The position numbers and the translations under genes are program-made. Below the pieces are notes generated by a model that saw only the letters and a list, made by a program, of their open reading frames with translations, had not been told where the DNA came from and searched no databases. From assembly GCA_018675635.1 (NCBI GenBank), contig JABGXU010000007.1:379366-443365 (forward strand): 64,000 nucleotides of DNA, given 5' to 3'. The DNA comes from Gammaproteobacteria bacterium. Lineage in GTDB: Bacteria > Pseudomonadota > Gammaproteobacteria > Poriferisulfidales > GCA-002705445. Of this stretch, positions 8,566 through 17,149 are shown piece by piece (positions within the stretch are counted from its first letter, which is position 1; every line of letters starts with the position of its first letter).

Positions 8566-9442
8566 ATATTTCTTGAAGTGGTTTTTTTTTACATTATTGG
8601 TTGTAATGTTTGGCAGTGCTTTTTTATTAATTGAGCTTTCATTAATATCTTTCCAGCCAATAATGATTGCTTTTTATAGAGTTACAATTGCTGCATTTAT
8701 CTTATATATTTATTCTTATTATAAAAATTATTCTTTTAATTTTTTTAAAGACAATTTTAAATTATTGTTTATTCTTGGTTTAACAGGCACATCTTTACCT
8801 TTTTATTTAATTAGTTGGGCACAAGTTACTATTACCAGCAGTGAAACAGGTATACTTATTGGTTTTATGCCATTGTTTACAATTATTGGTTCACATTACT
8901 ATTTTAAATATGAAATTTTAAATTTTAGTAAAATATTTGGTTTTATTATTGGATTTTTTGGTTTATTAATACTTGCTTTTCACAATGAAAGTGACCTTGC
9001 TATCTATGGAAATTTATTGGCAAAGTTTGCTGTTATATTGGGAGCTTTTTTTTATGCTTTAAATGCTTTATTAGTTAAGAAGATTAAAGACGTAAATATT
9101 ATACCATTATCAGCTTCAGTTATGTTCTTGTCATCATTGCAGCTGCTTATTTGTATACTATTATTTGATAATAATGGTTTTATAAGTCAAAAATTTGAAT
9201 TTATCCCAGTTATTTCATTATTATTTATGGGAATATTTTCAACAGCAATAGCAACAGTAATATATTACAAAATTATTCATGATTACGGGCCAAGTTTTTC
9301 AAGTCTGGTTAATTACCCAATACCAATATTTTCTGTTTTTCTAGGTGTAGTATTTTTAAATGAAAACTTAAGCATTTATTCAATTTTATCTCTTTGCTTA
9401 GTTATGCTGGCAATATATATTTCACAACGTGAATTAAGCTAA
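8552..9442 (+). CDS. EamA/DMT-superfamily drug/metabolite transporter
   Basis: A 296-residue very hydrophobic protein with about ten predicted membrane segments in two repeats, the EamA architecture. LIELSLISFQPIMIAFYRV near the N-terminus, WAQVTITSSETGILIGFMPLFTIIG at the end of repeat one, and PSFSSLVNYPIPIFSVFLGVVFLNE at the end of repeat two are typical. Substrate cannot be inferred; family members export amino acids, metabolites or drugs. It overlaps the end of pgpA, so it is probably the last gene of the glyA-rib operon. Its stop interlocks with that of the convergent gene (CTAA at 9439-9442). Confidence 0.88.
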   Translation: MLLSRYFLKWFFFTLLVVMFGSAFLLIELSLISFQPIMIAFYRVTIAAFILYIYSYYKNYSFNFFKDNFKLLFILGLTGTSLPFYLISWAQVTITSSETGILIGFMPLFTIIGSHYYFKYEILNFSKIFGFIIGFFGLLILAFHNESDLAIYGNLLAKFAVILGAFFYALNALLVKKIKDVNIIPLSASVMFLSSLQLLICILLFDNNGFISQKFEFIPVISLLFMGIFSTAIATVIYYKIIHDYGPSFSSLVNYPIPIFSVFLGVVFLNENLSIYSILSLCLVMLAIYISQRELS

Positions 9443-10110
9443 TGTAATTTTAGAAATAAGCTAAAATTTTTATTAGTTGTATTAATAATTAGATTATTAA
9501 TATTATTATTTTTTTTAATGTAGGCCATACCTGTATATATGCCATCAGAAGATCCACAGGAAGCAATTTCAATACTAACTTCGTAAATTTTTTTATTTAA
9601 AATTTTCATAGCACCATAGTAATTGCAGCCACTATCATCCTTACCTAAAATTTTATTTTTATTTATTATGAAAGAAGATTTTATACTGGAATTTTTTGTT
9701 ACCCAGCTTTTATTTATTATTATTCCAGCATCTAAAACAAGTTTATCGTCTAGTTTTATTAGGTAAATATTTCCCCAGTCTTTTGCTGGTTCTGTTATCC
9801 ATTTACCACTTAAGATATTTTCACCAATTAATTTTCCTGTAATTTTAGCAGTTCCAAAAAATGTTCCGTCTTTAATGTACATATTAAGGTCCCAGACAAA
9901 ATTATTATTTTCGTTGTTTATTGTTCCGTTATACACAACTTTAGCTTGCTCTGTGTATGCTGTAGATTTATTGTCGTTTATTAATCCAGTAAAGTCATAT
10001 CTTCCATGCCCATTAATATCGAATATTCCATTCCAAACCCCATCCATAGAATATGTTATTTTAGAAAATGCTAGTAATGCTATATAAATTATTAGTATTT
10101 TAATTTTCAT
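9439..10110 (-). CDS. Secreted protein of unknown function
   Basis: I do not recognise this 223-residue protein. The start at 10110 gives KIKILIIYIALLAF, a hydrophobic signal peptide with likely cleavage before the Met of MDGVWNGIFDING; a longer reading frame reaches ATG at 10152 but adds a non-signal-like extension. The mature part is rich in Gly, Asn and aromatic residues with repeated short beta-like strands (GVWNGIFD, FFGTAKITGKLIGENILSGKW), suggesting a beta-barrel or lipocalin-like fold exported to the periplasm or outer membrane. Two cysteines in the C-terminal half (SGCNYYG, IASCGSSDG) could form a disulfide. It stands alone between the EamA gene and tRNA-Ala, and no clear ribosome site precedes it. 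Confidence 0.65.
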   Translation of the reverse strand: MKIKILIIYIALLAFSKITYSMDGVWNGIFDINGHGRYDFTGLINDNKSTAYTEQAKVVYNGTINNENNNFVWDLNMYIKDGTFFGTAKITGKLIGENILSGKWITEPAKDWGNIYLIKLDDKLVLDAGIIINKSWVTKNSSIKSSFIINKNKILGKDDSGCNYYGAMKILNKKIYEVSIEIASCGSSDGIYTGMAYIKKNNNINNLIINTTNKNFSLFLKLH

Positions 10111-10217
10111 TTTGATGACGGTATATAAATTTTGCACCTTATTATACTGCAATATTTGGTTATTTTTTGTGTATATATCATCATTTTTTAATAAATGTTA
10201 ATATATTTATGTAATAC

Positions 10218-10244
10218 TTAACATGATGGGCTTTTGCCTAAAAT
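10218..10244 (+). promoter_or_regulatory. Possible promoter of tRNA-Ala
   Basis: TTAACA at 10218-10223 and TAAAAT at 10239-10244 resemble -35 and -10 boxes, separated by 15 bases, with the -10 ending nine bases before the mature tRNA 5' end. Spacing is one or two bases shorter than ideal and AT-rich DNA gives chance matches, so this is a candidate only. Confidence 0.3.
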
Positions 10245-10253
10245 TTTATGTTT

Positions 10254-10329
10254 GGGGCTATAGCTCAGCTGGTAGAGCATTTGCATGGCATGCAAAGGGT
10301 CGGCGGTTCGAGACCGCCTAGCTCCACCA
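10254..10329 (+). tRNA. tRNA-Ala, anticodon GGC
   Basis: A 76-base cloverleaf. The acceptor stem pairs GGGGCTA (10254-10260) with TAGCTCC (10319-10325), followed by discriminator A and an encoded CCA (10327-10329). The D arm contains GCTC-AGCTGGTAGA-GAGC, the anticodon stem pairs TTTGC with GCAAA around the loop ATGGCAT, so the anticodon at 10287-10289 is GGC (reads GCC and GCU). The T arm GGCGG-TTCGAGA-CCGCC is perfect. This is the only RNA gene recognised in the window. moaA starts 34 bases downstream and may be read through. Confidence 0.98.
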
Positions 10330-10363
10330 GGTTTGATCATTTTTTTCACTTCTATAATGTAAA

Positions 10364-11374
10364 ATGAATATAACTGATAAATTTTCAAGAAAACTAAGAG
10401 ATTTAAGAATATCTGTTACAGACAGATGTAATTTTAGATGTTCGTACTGCATGCCTAAAGAAATTTATACCTCTGATTACAAATTTTTTAAAAAAACAGA
10501 AATTTTAAGTTTTGAGGAAATAATAAGGTTAACAAAAGTGTTAGCTTCACTTGGTGTTAAAAAAGTTCGTTTAACAGGTGGTGAGCCCTTATTAAGAAAT
10601 AATATTCATGTTTTAGTTGAAAATTTAAAAAATATCCAAGGAATTTCTGATATTAGTATGACTACAAATGGAGTTTTGTTGTCGAAAGAAAAATCTATTT
10701 TGTTAAAAAAATCTGGCCTTGATAGATTAACAGTTAGTCTAGATTCATTAAGCAACGAAAGATTTACTAAGATAAGCGGAAGTAAGTATTTACCTAGTGA
10801 CGTTATCACAGGGATTGAAAATGCTCAAACCTCAGGTTTTGAGAATATTAAAGTTAATATGGTGGTAAAGAAGAATATTAATCATTTTGATATTTTGCCA
10901 ATGTTAGATAATTTTAAAAATACTGGATGCATTGTTCGATTTATTGAATTCATGGATGTAGGAAATACGAATCTATGGGACAAAAAAGATGTTTTTTCTT
11001 TAGAGGATATTTTAAGAACTATTTCTGAAAAATATCACATTAAAGCGCTACAAAAAAACTATTCTAGTGAAGTTGCTAAAAGATGGTCTTATGATGGCGG
11101 TGAATTTGGTGTCATTAGCTCTATATCAAATCCATTTTGTGGTGACTGTTCAAGAATTAGACTTACTGCTGAAGGTAAATTATTTACCTGTTTATTTGCT
11201 AGTAATTCTCATGATATTAAAAAATTAATTAGGTCTAGTGAGTCTGACGATGTAATTAAAAATTATCTTTTAGATATTTGGAGTAATCGTGAAGATAGGT
11301 ATTCTGAGACAAGAATAGTTACTGATAAACAAAAATTTAACAAAAAAGCAGAGATGTCTTATATTGGAGGTTAG
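10364..11374 (+). CDS. moaA: GTP 3',8-cyclase (molybdenum cofactor biosynthesis)
   Basis: A 336-residue radical SAM enzyme that converts GTP to 3',8-cyclo-7,8-dihydro-GTP, the first Moco step, with MoaC acting next. The SAM-binding cluster is formed by Cys22, Cys26 and Cys29 (DRCNFRCSYCMP), followed by VRLTGGEPLLR. The C-terminal cluster is NPFCGDCSRIRLTAEGKLFTCLF, and the chain ends in Gly-Gly, which is needed for activity in MoaA. Length is normal. It lies just after tRNA-Ala and converges on moaB with a 4-base overlap (TTAG). MoaC and MoaD are not in the window. Confidence 0.97.
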   Translation: MNITDKFSRKLRDLRISVTDRCNFRCSYCMPKEIYTSDYKFFKKTEILSFEEIIRLTKVLASLGVKKVRLTGGEPLLRNNIHVLVENLKNIQGISDISMTTNGVLLSKEKSILLKKSGLDRLTVSLDSLSNERFTKISGSKYLPSDVITGIENAQTSGFENIKVNMVVKKNINHFDILPMLDNFKNTGCIVRFIEFMDVGNTNLWDKKDVFSLEDILRTISEKYHIKALQKNYSSEVAKRWSYDGGEFGVISSISNPFCGDCSRIRLTAEGKLFTCLFASNSHDIKKLIRSSESDDVIKNYLLDIWSNREDRYSETRIVTDKQKFNKKAEMSYIGG

Positions 11375-11880
11375 TCTTTAAGCCTAGGTATAAGCTCAAC
11401 AAGATTACACGGTTTGTAATTCGAGTCTAATTGATACTGTATTATTTCTAACCAAGCATCTTTACATGCCCCAGGCGAACCAGGCAAACAAAATATATAA
11501 GTTGAATTTGAAACTCCAGCTAAAGCTCTTGATTGTATCGTCGAGGTTTTTATTTTTTTATAAGAAATGTATCTAAAAATTTCTCCGAAGCCTTCTATTT
11601 TTTTATCTAACAAAACTTCAATCGCCTCAGGAGTCCCGTCTCGCCCAGTAACACCAGTACCACCGGTTGTTATAACAGCGTTTATTGATTCTTTGTCTAT
11701 CCATTCTGAAATAATTTTTCTAATAGAATAAATGTTATCTTTAACAATATTGCGCTCAACAACCGCATGGCCAGAACTCTTAATAAGATCTTCAAGCAAA
11801 TTACCAGATTTATCAGTTTTTTTTGTTCTAGAGTCAGAAATTGTCAAAACCGCTATATTTAGTTTTATATTTTTATCCAT
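11371..11880 (-). CDS. moaB: Molybdenum cofactor biosynthesis protein B
   Basis: A 169-residue protein of the MoaB/Mog family, which adenylates molybdopterin before molybdate insertion. LTISDSR at the N-terminus, TTGGTGVTGRDGTPEAIE, the EIFRYISYKKIKTSTIQSRA region and IFCLPGSPGACKDAW are diagnostic; the ending NLVELIPRL is like E. coli MoaB rather than MogA. Whether it is catalytic or only structural cannot be decided, because E. coli MoaB has no proven activity. It is divergent from moaE (55-base gap) and convergent with moaA. Confidence 0.93.
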   Translation of the reverse strand: MDKNIKLNIAVLTISDSRTKKTDKSGNLLEDLIKSSGHAVVERNIVKDNIYSIRKIISEWIDKESINAVITTGGTGVTGRDGTPEAIEVLLDKKIEGFGEIFRYISYKKIKTSTIQSRALAGVSNSTYIFCLPGSPGACKDAWLEIIQYQLDSNYKPCNLVELIPRLKD

Positions 11881-11935
11881 AAAGTGATAATATTATTTAT
11901 TACAATAATATACAATAATAATACTTTTAAACATT

Positions 11936-12376
11936 ATGAAATCAGTAGTTTTATCGTTAGATTTAATTAACCCATATAAAATACTTCATGATTATGAAAA
12001 TATTAATTGTGATTTGAGTAAGTCGGGTGGTCAAAGTGTATTTATAGGATATATGAGGTCTTCAAGTAATGGAAATAATGACATTTTATCAATGAAACTT
12101 GATTATTATCCTGAAATGACAGAAAAATATCTTTTAAAGTTAAGAGAAAAAGCAATAAAGTCACATAACCTTCATAATGTTTTCATAGTTCACAGAGTTG
12201 GGGAAGTTAAACCTAAGGAATGCCTCGTTGTTGTAGCGTGCTGGTCCGAACATAGAAAAGAAGCGATAGCTGCAGTAAAATTTATATTAGAAGATTTAAA
12301 GCATAATGCTCCATTATGGAAGAAGGAGCTCTTCTCTAATCAGACCTCTAAATGGGTTGAAAAAAACATTAAATAG
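11936..12376 (+). CDS. moaE: Molybdopterin synthase catalytic subunit
   Basis: A 146-residue MoaE, which forms a heterotetramer with MoaD and inserts two sulfurs into precursor Z. SGGQSVFIGYMRSSSNG, KLDYYPEMTEKYL, VFIVHRVGEVKPKECLVVVACWSEHRKEAI and the C-terminal APLWKKE with the catalytic lysines all match. Length is typical. The partner MoaD is not seen in the window; the MoeB/ThiF-like protein at 60898 would be its activating enzyme. Convergent with moeA with a single base between stops. Confidence 0.94.
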   Translation: MKSVVLSLDLINPYKILHDYENINCDLSKSGGQSVFIGYMRSSSNGNNDILSMKLDYYPEMTEKYLLKLREKAIKSHNLHNVFIVHRVGEVKPKECLVVVACWSEHRKEAIAAVKFILEDLKHNAPLWKKELFSNQTSKWVEKNIK

Positions 12377-12377
12377 T

Positions 12378-13628
12378 TTATATATAATCCTTAAATTTAA
12401 TAATTTTAACTTTACTATTAATTTTACATAAACCCTGTTCAACAGAAAGATAAATAAGGCAATTTGCATTGTTCATAGAGCTTAATATTCCAGAACCTTG
12501 CTTACCTACTGACTTAACATGTATTTTTTTATTTCTTTCATATGCAATTCCTCTTTGCAGTTCAGCACGTCCTTGGCGTTTTTTAAGATTCGAGTCAAGT
12601 ACTGCATCTTTCGTTACTAATTGGTAATGTTCTCCAGAAAGCATTTTAATGCAAGGTAATACAAACAATAAAAAAGTTATCATTACAGAAACAGGATTGC
12701 CTGGAAGTCCAAAAAAGATAGTATCTTTCAGTTTTCCAAATGCAAGAGGCCTACCAGGTTTTACTGCTACTTTCCAAAAATTTATATCACCAAGAGAATT
12801 CGCAACATCTTTTATATAATCAGCATCACCAACTGAAACTCCGCCAGTAGATATAACGATATCAGATTTATTAATAGCTTTCTTAAACTTTGACTTAATA
12901 TTTGAAATATTATCTTTAGCATGGCCTAAATCAATTACGTCAATATTAACTTTTTTTAACATTCCGAAAAGTGTAAATCTATTGCTGTCATGAACCTTAC
13001 CTTTGGGTAATTTTTTATTTACTGCTACAACTTCATCGCCAGAAGTAAAAAAAGAAACCTTAGGTTTTCTATAAACTTTTATTTTATTAATACCTTGGGA
13101 TGCTAATAGCCCCATAATAGATGAATTAATTTCCACATTTTTTTTTATTATAATTTTGTTGGGCTTTATGTCTTCACCAGCAAACCTTATATTTTGTTTT
13201 AATTTAATATTTTTTGATATTAGAGAAATTTTATTATTTTTTAATAATTCTACTTCTTCCTTAATTATTATGACATTGCAGTTTTTTGGCACAACTGCTC
13301 CTGTCATAATTTTTATACATTCATATTTTTTTATTTTTTTTTTAGAAGGGGAACCAGCTAAAGATTTTCCTATTACATTAAATATTTTATTATTTTTTGT
13401 GTCTTTTATGTTTAAAGCATAGCCATCCATTGCTGAATTATCGTAATTTGGTACTTTTAATCTAGACTTAATATTTTCAAAAATTACCCTACCGTATGAA
13501 TTTTTTAGTTCAACATGCTCATAATCTATAATTTTTTTTGATATTTTATTTATAACTTTTAACGCATCTTCTATAAATATTGAATTTGGGTCAAAGTCAT
13601 CCATGCAGCTATAATTTTTTTTCTTCAT
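12378..13628 (-). CDS. moeA: Molybdopterin molybdenumtransferase
   Basis: A 416-residue MoeA, which inserts molybdate into adenylated molybdopterin. The landmarks are VPNYDNSAMDGYA, GAVVPKNCNVIIIKEE, FFTSGDEVV, VHDSNRFTLFGML, ISTGGVSVGDADYIK and GLPGNPVSVMITF, in family order. Codon choice is unusually lysine- and isoleucine-rich even for this window. Start is ATG at 13628; a second Met at 13604 is possible. The next gene upstream on the same strand is smr, nine bases away. Confidence 0.96.
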   Translation of the reverse strand: MKKKNYSCMDDFDPNSIFIEDALKVINKISKKIIDYEHVELKNSYGRVIFENIKSRLKVPNYDNSAMDGYALNIKDTKNNKIFNVIGKSLAGSPSKKKIKKYECIKIMTGAVVPKNCNVIIIKEEVELLKNNKISLISKNIKLKQNIRFAGEDIKPNKIIIKKNVEINSSIMGLLASQGINKIKVYRKPKVSFFTSGDEVVAVNKKLPKGKVHDSNRFTLFGMLKKVNIDVIDLGHAKDNISNIKSKFKKAINKSDIVISTGGVSVGDADYIKDVANSLGDINFWKVAVKPGRPLAFGKLKDTIFFGLPGNPVSVMITFLLFVLPCIKMLSGEHYQLVTKDAVLDSNLKKRQGRAELQRGIAYERNKKIHVKSVGKQGSGILSSMNNANCLIYLSVEQGLCKINSKVKIIKFKDYI

Positions 13629-13637
13629 ATTTATTTT

Positions 13638-13991
13638 TTAATTAATATTTTTTAATAGAATATATACTGCTCCAGTACCGCCATCTCTTTGTTGAGCTGA
13701 GTGATAAGCTAGTATATTTGAATTGTATTGTAAATATTGATCAACAAAATTTTTAAGTTTTGGCCCTTCTAGTCCAGAACCATATCCCTTTCCATGAATT
13801 ATTATTCCTGACAATTTATTTTCATTTTGTAATTTTGGAAGCCATAAATCTAGAAAATTTTCTGATTCAATGATTGTCTTACCATGCAAATCTATTTCAA
13901 ATGCTATATTTATATTGCCTTTTTTTAATTTTTGAAACTTTTTTTTCTGAATTCCAGGTTTTGAGCTTCCAATTATGTTATTTTCTATCAT
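13638..13991 (-). CDS. Smr-domain protein (SmrA/SmrB-like)
   Basis: A 117-residue protein consisting almost entirely of a Smr (MutS2 C-terminal) nuclease domain. DLHGKTIIESENFLDLWLP, IIHGKGYGSG and LAYHSAQQRDGGTGAVYILL are the three hallmark motifs, with the DxH and HGxG residues. Short stand-alone Smr proteins in Gammaproteobacteria include SmrB, a ribosome-rescue endonuclease that cuts mRNA at collided ribosomes; this protein is shorter than E. coli SmrB (183), so the exact role is inferred. It precedes moeA on the same strand and is divergent from surE. Confidence 0.85.
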   Translation of the reverse strand: MIENNIIGSSKPGIQKKKFQKLKKGNINIAFEIDLHGKTIIESENFLDLWLPKLQNENKLSGIIIHGKGYGSGLEGPKLKNFVDQYLQYNSNILAYHSAQQRDGGTGAVYILLKNIN

Positions 13992-14032
13992 AGTTCTTCA
14001 TCTAAATGATAATTTAAGTATAATCATCACAT

Positions 14033-14758
14033 ATGAAAATATTAATGTCCAATGATGACGGTTATTACTCTAGCGGTATTCAATCATTATGCAGCGTTTT
14101 AGAAAATAATCATGAGGTTTATGTTGCCGCTCCTATAATAAATCACAGCGCTGGTAGTAGCGCTCTTTCTGTTAGAAAAGATATTAAAATTGAAAATATT
14201 AAAATGAATCATTATATTATTGATGGCACTCCTGCAGACTGTGTTCATATTGCTTTAACATGCATTATTAACTGTGATATTGATTTAGTTGTCTCTGGAA
14301 TAAATTTAGGTGCTAATTTGGGTGATGACGTAATATATTCTGGAACAGTAGCTGCTGCATTAGAGGGACGACACCTTAAAATGTCTCCAATAGCGATATC
14401 ATTGGTGGGCCAAGAAAATACTTCTATTCAAAAGGTTTCAGAATTATCATCTAAATTAATAGAAAGTATTTCAACTAATAAAATTATTTCTCAAAAAACT
14501 CTAGTTAATATTAATATTCCAGATAGCGATGTAAGTATATCAGACTTAGAATATACAAGGCTTGGTAAAAGAGGAAACCCTCTTCCAGCTACTAATATAA
14601 AAAATACAGATTTGTATAAAATTGGAGCTGCGGGTCCACCGAAAGATAATGCCATAGGTACAGATTTTTATGCAATTAGTAATAATAAAATTTCAGTTTC
14701 ACCTATTCTTTATGACTTAACTGATAACGTGGCATTAAATAAAATTAATAATATATGA
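14033..14758 (+). CDS. surE: 5'/3'-nucleotidase SurE
   Basis: A 241-residue stationary-phase survival phosphatase acting on nucleoside monophosphates. MSNDDGYYSSGI carries the metal-binding Asp pair, NHSAGSSALSV the third ligand, and DGTPADCVHIAL and SGINLGANLGDDVIYSGTVAAALEG complete the active site. Length is normal. A TATAAT at 14019-14024 fits a -10 box, with only a poor -35. The stop overlaps the pcm start (ATGA), giving the conserved surE-pcm pair. Confidence 0.96.
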   Translation: MKILMSNDDGYYSSGIQSLCSVLENNHEVYVAAPIINHSAGSSALSVRKDIKIENIKMNHYIIDGTPADCVHIALTCIINCDIDLVVSGINLGANLGDDVIYSGTVAAALEGRHLKMSPIAISLVGQENTSIQKVSELSSKLIESISTNKIISQKTLVNINIPDSDVSISDLEYTRLGKRGNPLPATNIKNTDLYKIGAAGPPKDNAIGTDFYAISNNKISVSPILYDLTDNVALNKINNI

Positions 14759-15426
14759 GTTTAGATTTTAAAAATTTTTCTGGGACTGGAATGACTTCAG
14801 ACTCCTCAAGGATGAAACTTATATCTAGATTAGAGAAAGAAGGTATTTTAAATAAAAAAGTTCTTGATGCAATGAAGTCTCTACCAAGGCACGTTTTTAT
14901 TGATGAGGCAATATCAAGCAAAGCGTATGATGATACAGCTTTACCTATTGGAAAATCCCAAACAATATCGCAACCATACATAGTTGCAAAGATGACTGAA
15001 ATTATCATGTTAAATAATCCAAAAAGAGTGTTAGAAATTGGAACAGGATCTGGTTATCAGGCTGCAATTTTATCTTTGATAGTGGATAAAGTTTATACTG
15101 TTGAAAGAATAGAATCCCTTCATAATAAATCAAAAGAGGTTTTTAAAAAAATTGGCATAAGAAACATATATTCAAAATTTTCTGATGGGAATAATGGGTG
15201 GTCTGAAAAATCACCATTTGATGCTATTATTGTTACAGCAGGTGCTTCTAGCATTCCTAAAGCTTTAAAAGACCAGCTTTCAAATGATAATGGAATATTG
15301 ATATCGCCAATCAAGAAAGGAGGCAAACAGTACTTGCAATCAACTTTAAAAGATAATGGAAAATACAAAGAAAAAATCCATGGCATTGTCAATTTTGTAC
15401 CTTTATTAGATGGAGTAATTACATGA
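14755..15426 (+). CDS. pcm: Protein-L-isoaspartate O-methyltransferase
   Basis: A 223-residue SAM-dependent repair enzyme that methylates isoaspartyl residues in damaged proteins. RHVFIDEAISSKAYDD, the TISQPYIVAKMTE substrate loop, VLEIGTGSGYQAAIL (SAM motif I) and DAIIVTAGASSIPKAL are intact. Length matches the family (about 210-225). It overlaps surE and yqaA by four bases each. Confidence 0.96.
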   Translation: MSLDFKNFSGTGMTSDSSRMKLISRLEKEGILNKKVLDAMKSLPRHVFIDEAISSKAYDDTALPIGKSQTISQPYIVAKMTEIIMLNNPKRVLEIGTGSGYQAAILSLIVDKVYTVERIESLHNKSKEVFKKIGIRNIYSKFSDGNNGWSEKSPFDAIIVTAGASSIPKALKDQLSNDNGILISPIKKGGKQYLQSTLKDNGKYKEKIHGIVNFVPLLDGVIT

Positions 15427-15995
15427 GGCCTTTTACCAAAATATATGAATATATTATTTACATTGCCAATAAAAAAAATGTTGTTAAATATTTGTACGCT
15501 TTAAGTGTTATTGAATCTTTTATATTTCCTATACCACCAGATGTACTTTTAGCTCCAATAGCGTTAACAAGAAAGTATAATTGGCTAAAGATAGCTTTCT
15601 ATACCACTATTTGTTCCGTAATTGGAGGTTTAATCGGGTATACAATAGGCTCTTACCTGTATAGCTTATCAGTGTTAAATAATATAATTAGTGAGGAAGT
15701 ATTCTTGGAGGTAAAAAATCTGTTTCTTGAGCATGGATTCATTATAATTATTATAGCTGGTTTTACCCCATTACCTTTTAAAGCCTTTACTATAACAGCT
15801 GGCTACTTATCTATAGCTATTTTACCATTCATAATATCCTCCTTTATTGGAAGAGGATTAAGATTTTTTTTAGTAGCTGGTATTTTCCATTATTTTGGAC
15901 TCGCATTAGCTAATAAGATTAAAAAATATTTTGAATATGTTGGAATAACAATTACTATTATTTTGATATACTTTATTTACTATAAATATTTCTGA
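15423..15995 (+). CDS. yqaA: YqaA-type DedA-family (VTT domain) membrane protein
   Basis: A 190-residue integral membrane protein. YALSVIESFIFPIPPDVLLAPIAL, IGGLIGYTIGSYLY and IIIIAGFTPLPFKAFTITAGYLSI are signatures of the YqaA branch of the DedA/VTT family, members of which are implicated in flipping of membrane lipids. It sits between pcm and nlpD, its usual place in Gammaproteobacteria. The start overlaps the pcm stop. Exact substrate is unknown. Confidence 0.88.
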   Translation: MRPFTKIYEYIIYIANKKNVVKYLYALSVIESFIFPIPPDVLLAPIALTRKYNWLKIAFYTTICSVIGGLIGYTIGSYLYSLSVLNNIISEEVFLEVKNLFLEHGFIIIIIAGFTPLPFKAFTITAGYLSIAILPFIISSFIGRGLRFFLVAGIFHYFGLALANKIKKYFEYVGITITIILIYFIYYKYF

Positions 15996-16000
15996 TTATC

Positions 16001-16732
16001 ATGATTTATAAAAAATACTTACCGTTATTTCTTTCTTTAATATTAGTTATATCTGGGTGTACTAAAATTCATATGCATGGTTCAAAAGATTCTTTTCCAG
16101 AAAAAAAACCAAGACAAGGAAAACTGTATTTTACTTACGGTCTCAAATCTAAAAAGGCTGAAGAATCTGGAGATATTTATATTGTAAAAGAAGGCGATAC
16201 ATTATTTTTAATTTCACTTGAATATGACGTTAATTATAAAAATATTGCAAAATGGAATAACATTAAAAAACCTTATAAAATTTATGTTGGTGATAAAATT
16301 ATTATTAAATCTAAAAAATTTAGAAAAATATCTTCTAATGGTAAAATAACTAAACTCAAAAAAAGCAGCGTTATATGGACTAGACCTCATAACGGGGAAG
16401 TTGTTAAGGAATATTCTTATAGCAATATAGGCAAAAAAGGTATTGATATTTCAGGTAATATTGGAGATAAAATATTTTCAGCTTCAGATGGAGTTGTAGT
16501 TTATACAGGTAATGGTATCAAAGGATATGGAAATTTAATTATAGTTAAACATGATGATGTATATTTAAGTGCGTATGGTCATATTAATGAAATATTAGTT
16601 GATGAAAAAAATATAGTTAAAAAAGGACAATTGATTGCAACCTTAGGTGATACTGATTCTATTAAGCCAATACTTCATTTTCAAATAAGAAAGTTTGGAA
16701 AATCTGTTAATCCAGAAAGATTTTTGCCGTAA
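16001..16732 (+). CDS. nlpD: NlpD-like lipoprotein, LysM plus degenerate M23 (LytM) domain
   Basis: A 243-residue lipoprotein. A signal with lipobox VISGC (Cys at about residue 20) is followed by a LysM peptidoglycan-binding repeat (IVKEGDTLFLISLEYD ... VGDKIIIKS, about 59-105) and a C-terminal M23 domain (about 140-243). The first zinc-ligand motif reads KKGIDISG without the His, whereas AYGHI and LHFQI are present, so it is a non-catalytic amidase activator, as for E. coli NlpD, which activates AmiC at the septum. Place after surE-pcm-yqaA is canonical, but rpoS does not follow. Confidence 0.93.
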   Translation: MIYKKYLPLFLSLILVISGCTKIHMHGSKDSFPEKKPRQGKLYFTYGLKSKKAEESGDIYIVKEGDTLFLISLEYDVNYKNIAKWNNIKKPYKIYVGDKIIIKSKKFRKISSNGKITKLKKSSVIWTRPHNGEVVKEYSYSNIGKKGIDISGNIGDKIFSASDGVVVYTGNGIKGYGNLIIVKHDDVYLSAYGHINEILVDEKNIVKKGQLIATLGDTDSIKPILHFQIRKFGKSVNPERFLP

Positions 16733-16734
16733 TT

Positions 16735-17106
16735 TTAATTAAATAGAATAAAGCTTAGAAAAATACGTTGCTCAGATAGTAATATGTTGTGACAACTACA
16801 TGCTGCACTAATACTCATTATTTCTACACCGATATTAGCATCATTTAATTCTGAAATAATTGGTGTTTTATCGATGCAACCTGTATTATTTAATCCAATT
16901 ATTACAAAATTAACATTATCTATAATATTATTCATGATAAATTCTTTTGTAATAGTAGTGCTGTTTTTATTACACTTAATTATAGGATTTTTAGGAGGAA
17001 CAATTATATTATAGTTATATTCCTTATCTAATATAGCGATAGATGATGATGTGTAAGATTTAATAAAATTAGAGTTTTTTTCTAAAATTTGCTCACTAAA
17101 CTTCAT
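16735..17106 (-). CDS. Mth938-like domain protein (DUF498)
   Basis: A 123-residue protein of the Mth938/Xcc1710 family (bacterial relatives of mitochondrial NDUFAF3). The NFVIIGLNNTGCI segment resembles the usual LLLGTG core, and IGVEIMSISAACSCHNILLSEQR matches the conserved GVE-M-T-AACRTYN-L-E-R block. Function in bacteria is not established; the mitochondrial relative helps assemble respiratory complex I. The gene frequently neighbours alaC-hom in Beta- and Gammaproteobacteria, as here. It converges on nlpD with two bases between stops. Confidence 0.85.
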   Translation of the reverse strand: MKFSEQILEKNSNFIKSYTSSSIAILDKEYNYNIIVPPKNPIIKCNKNSTTITKEFIMNNIIDNVNFVIIGLNNTGCIDKTPIISELNDANIGVEIMSISAACSCHNILLSEQRIFLSFILFN

Positions 17107-17149
17107 ATCAATAATATAACATAAATTAATATTAATTATTCATTTGAAA

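Noticed and set aside
12378..13628. Plus-strand ORF at 13156-13422 inside moeA
   Set aside because: It is antisense to intact moeA motifs; shadow frame.
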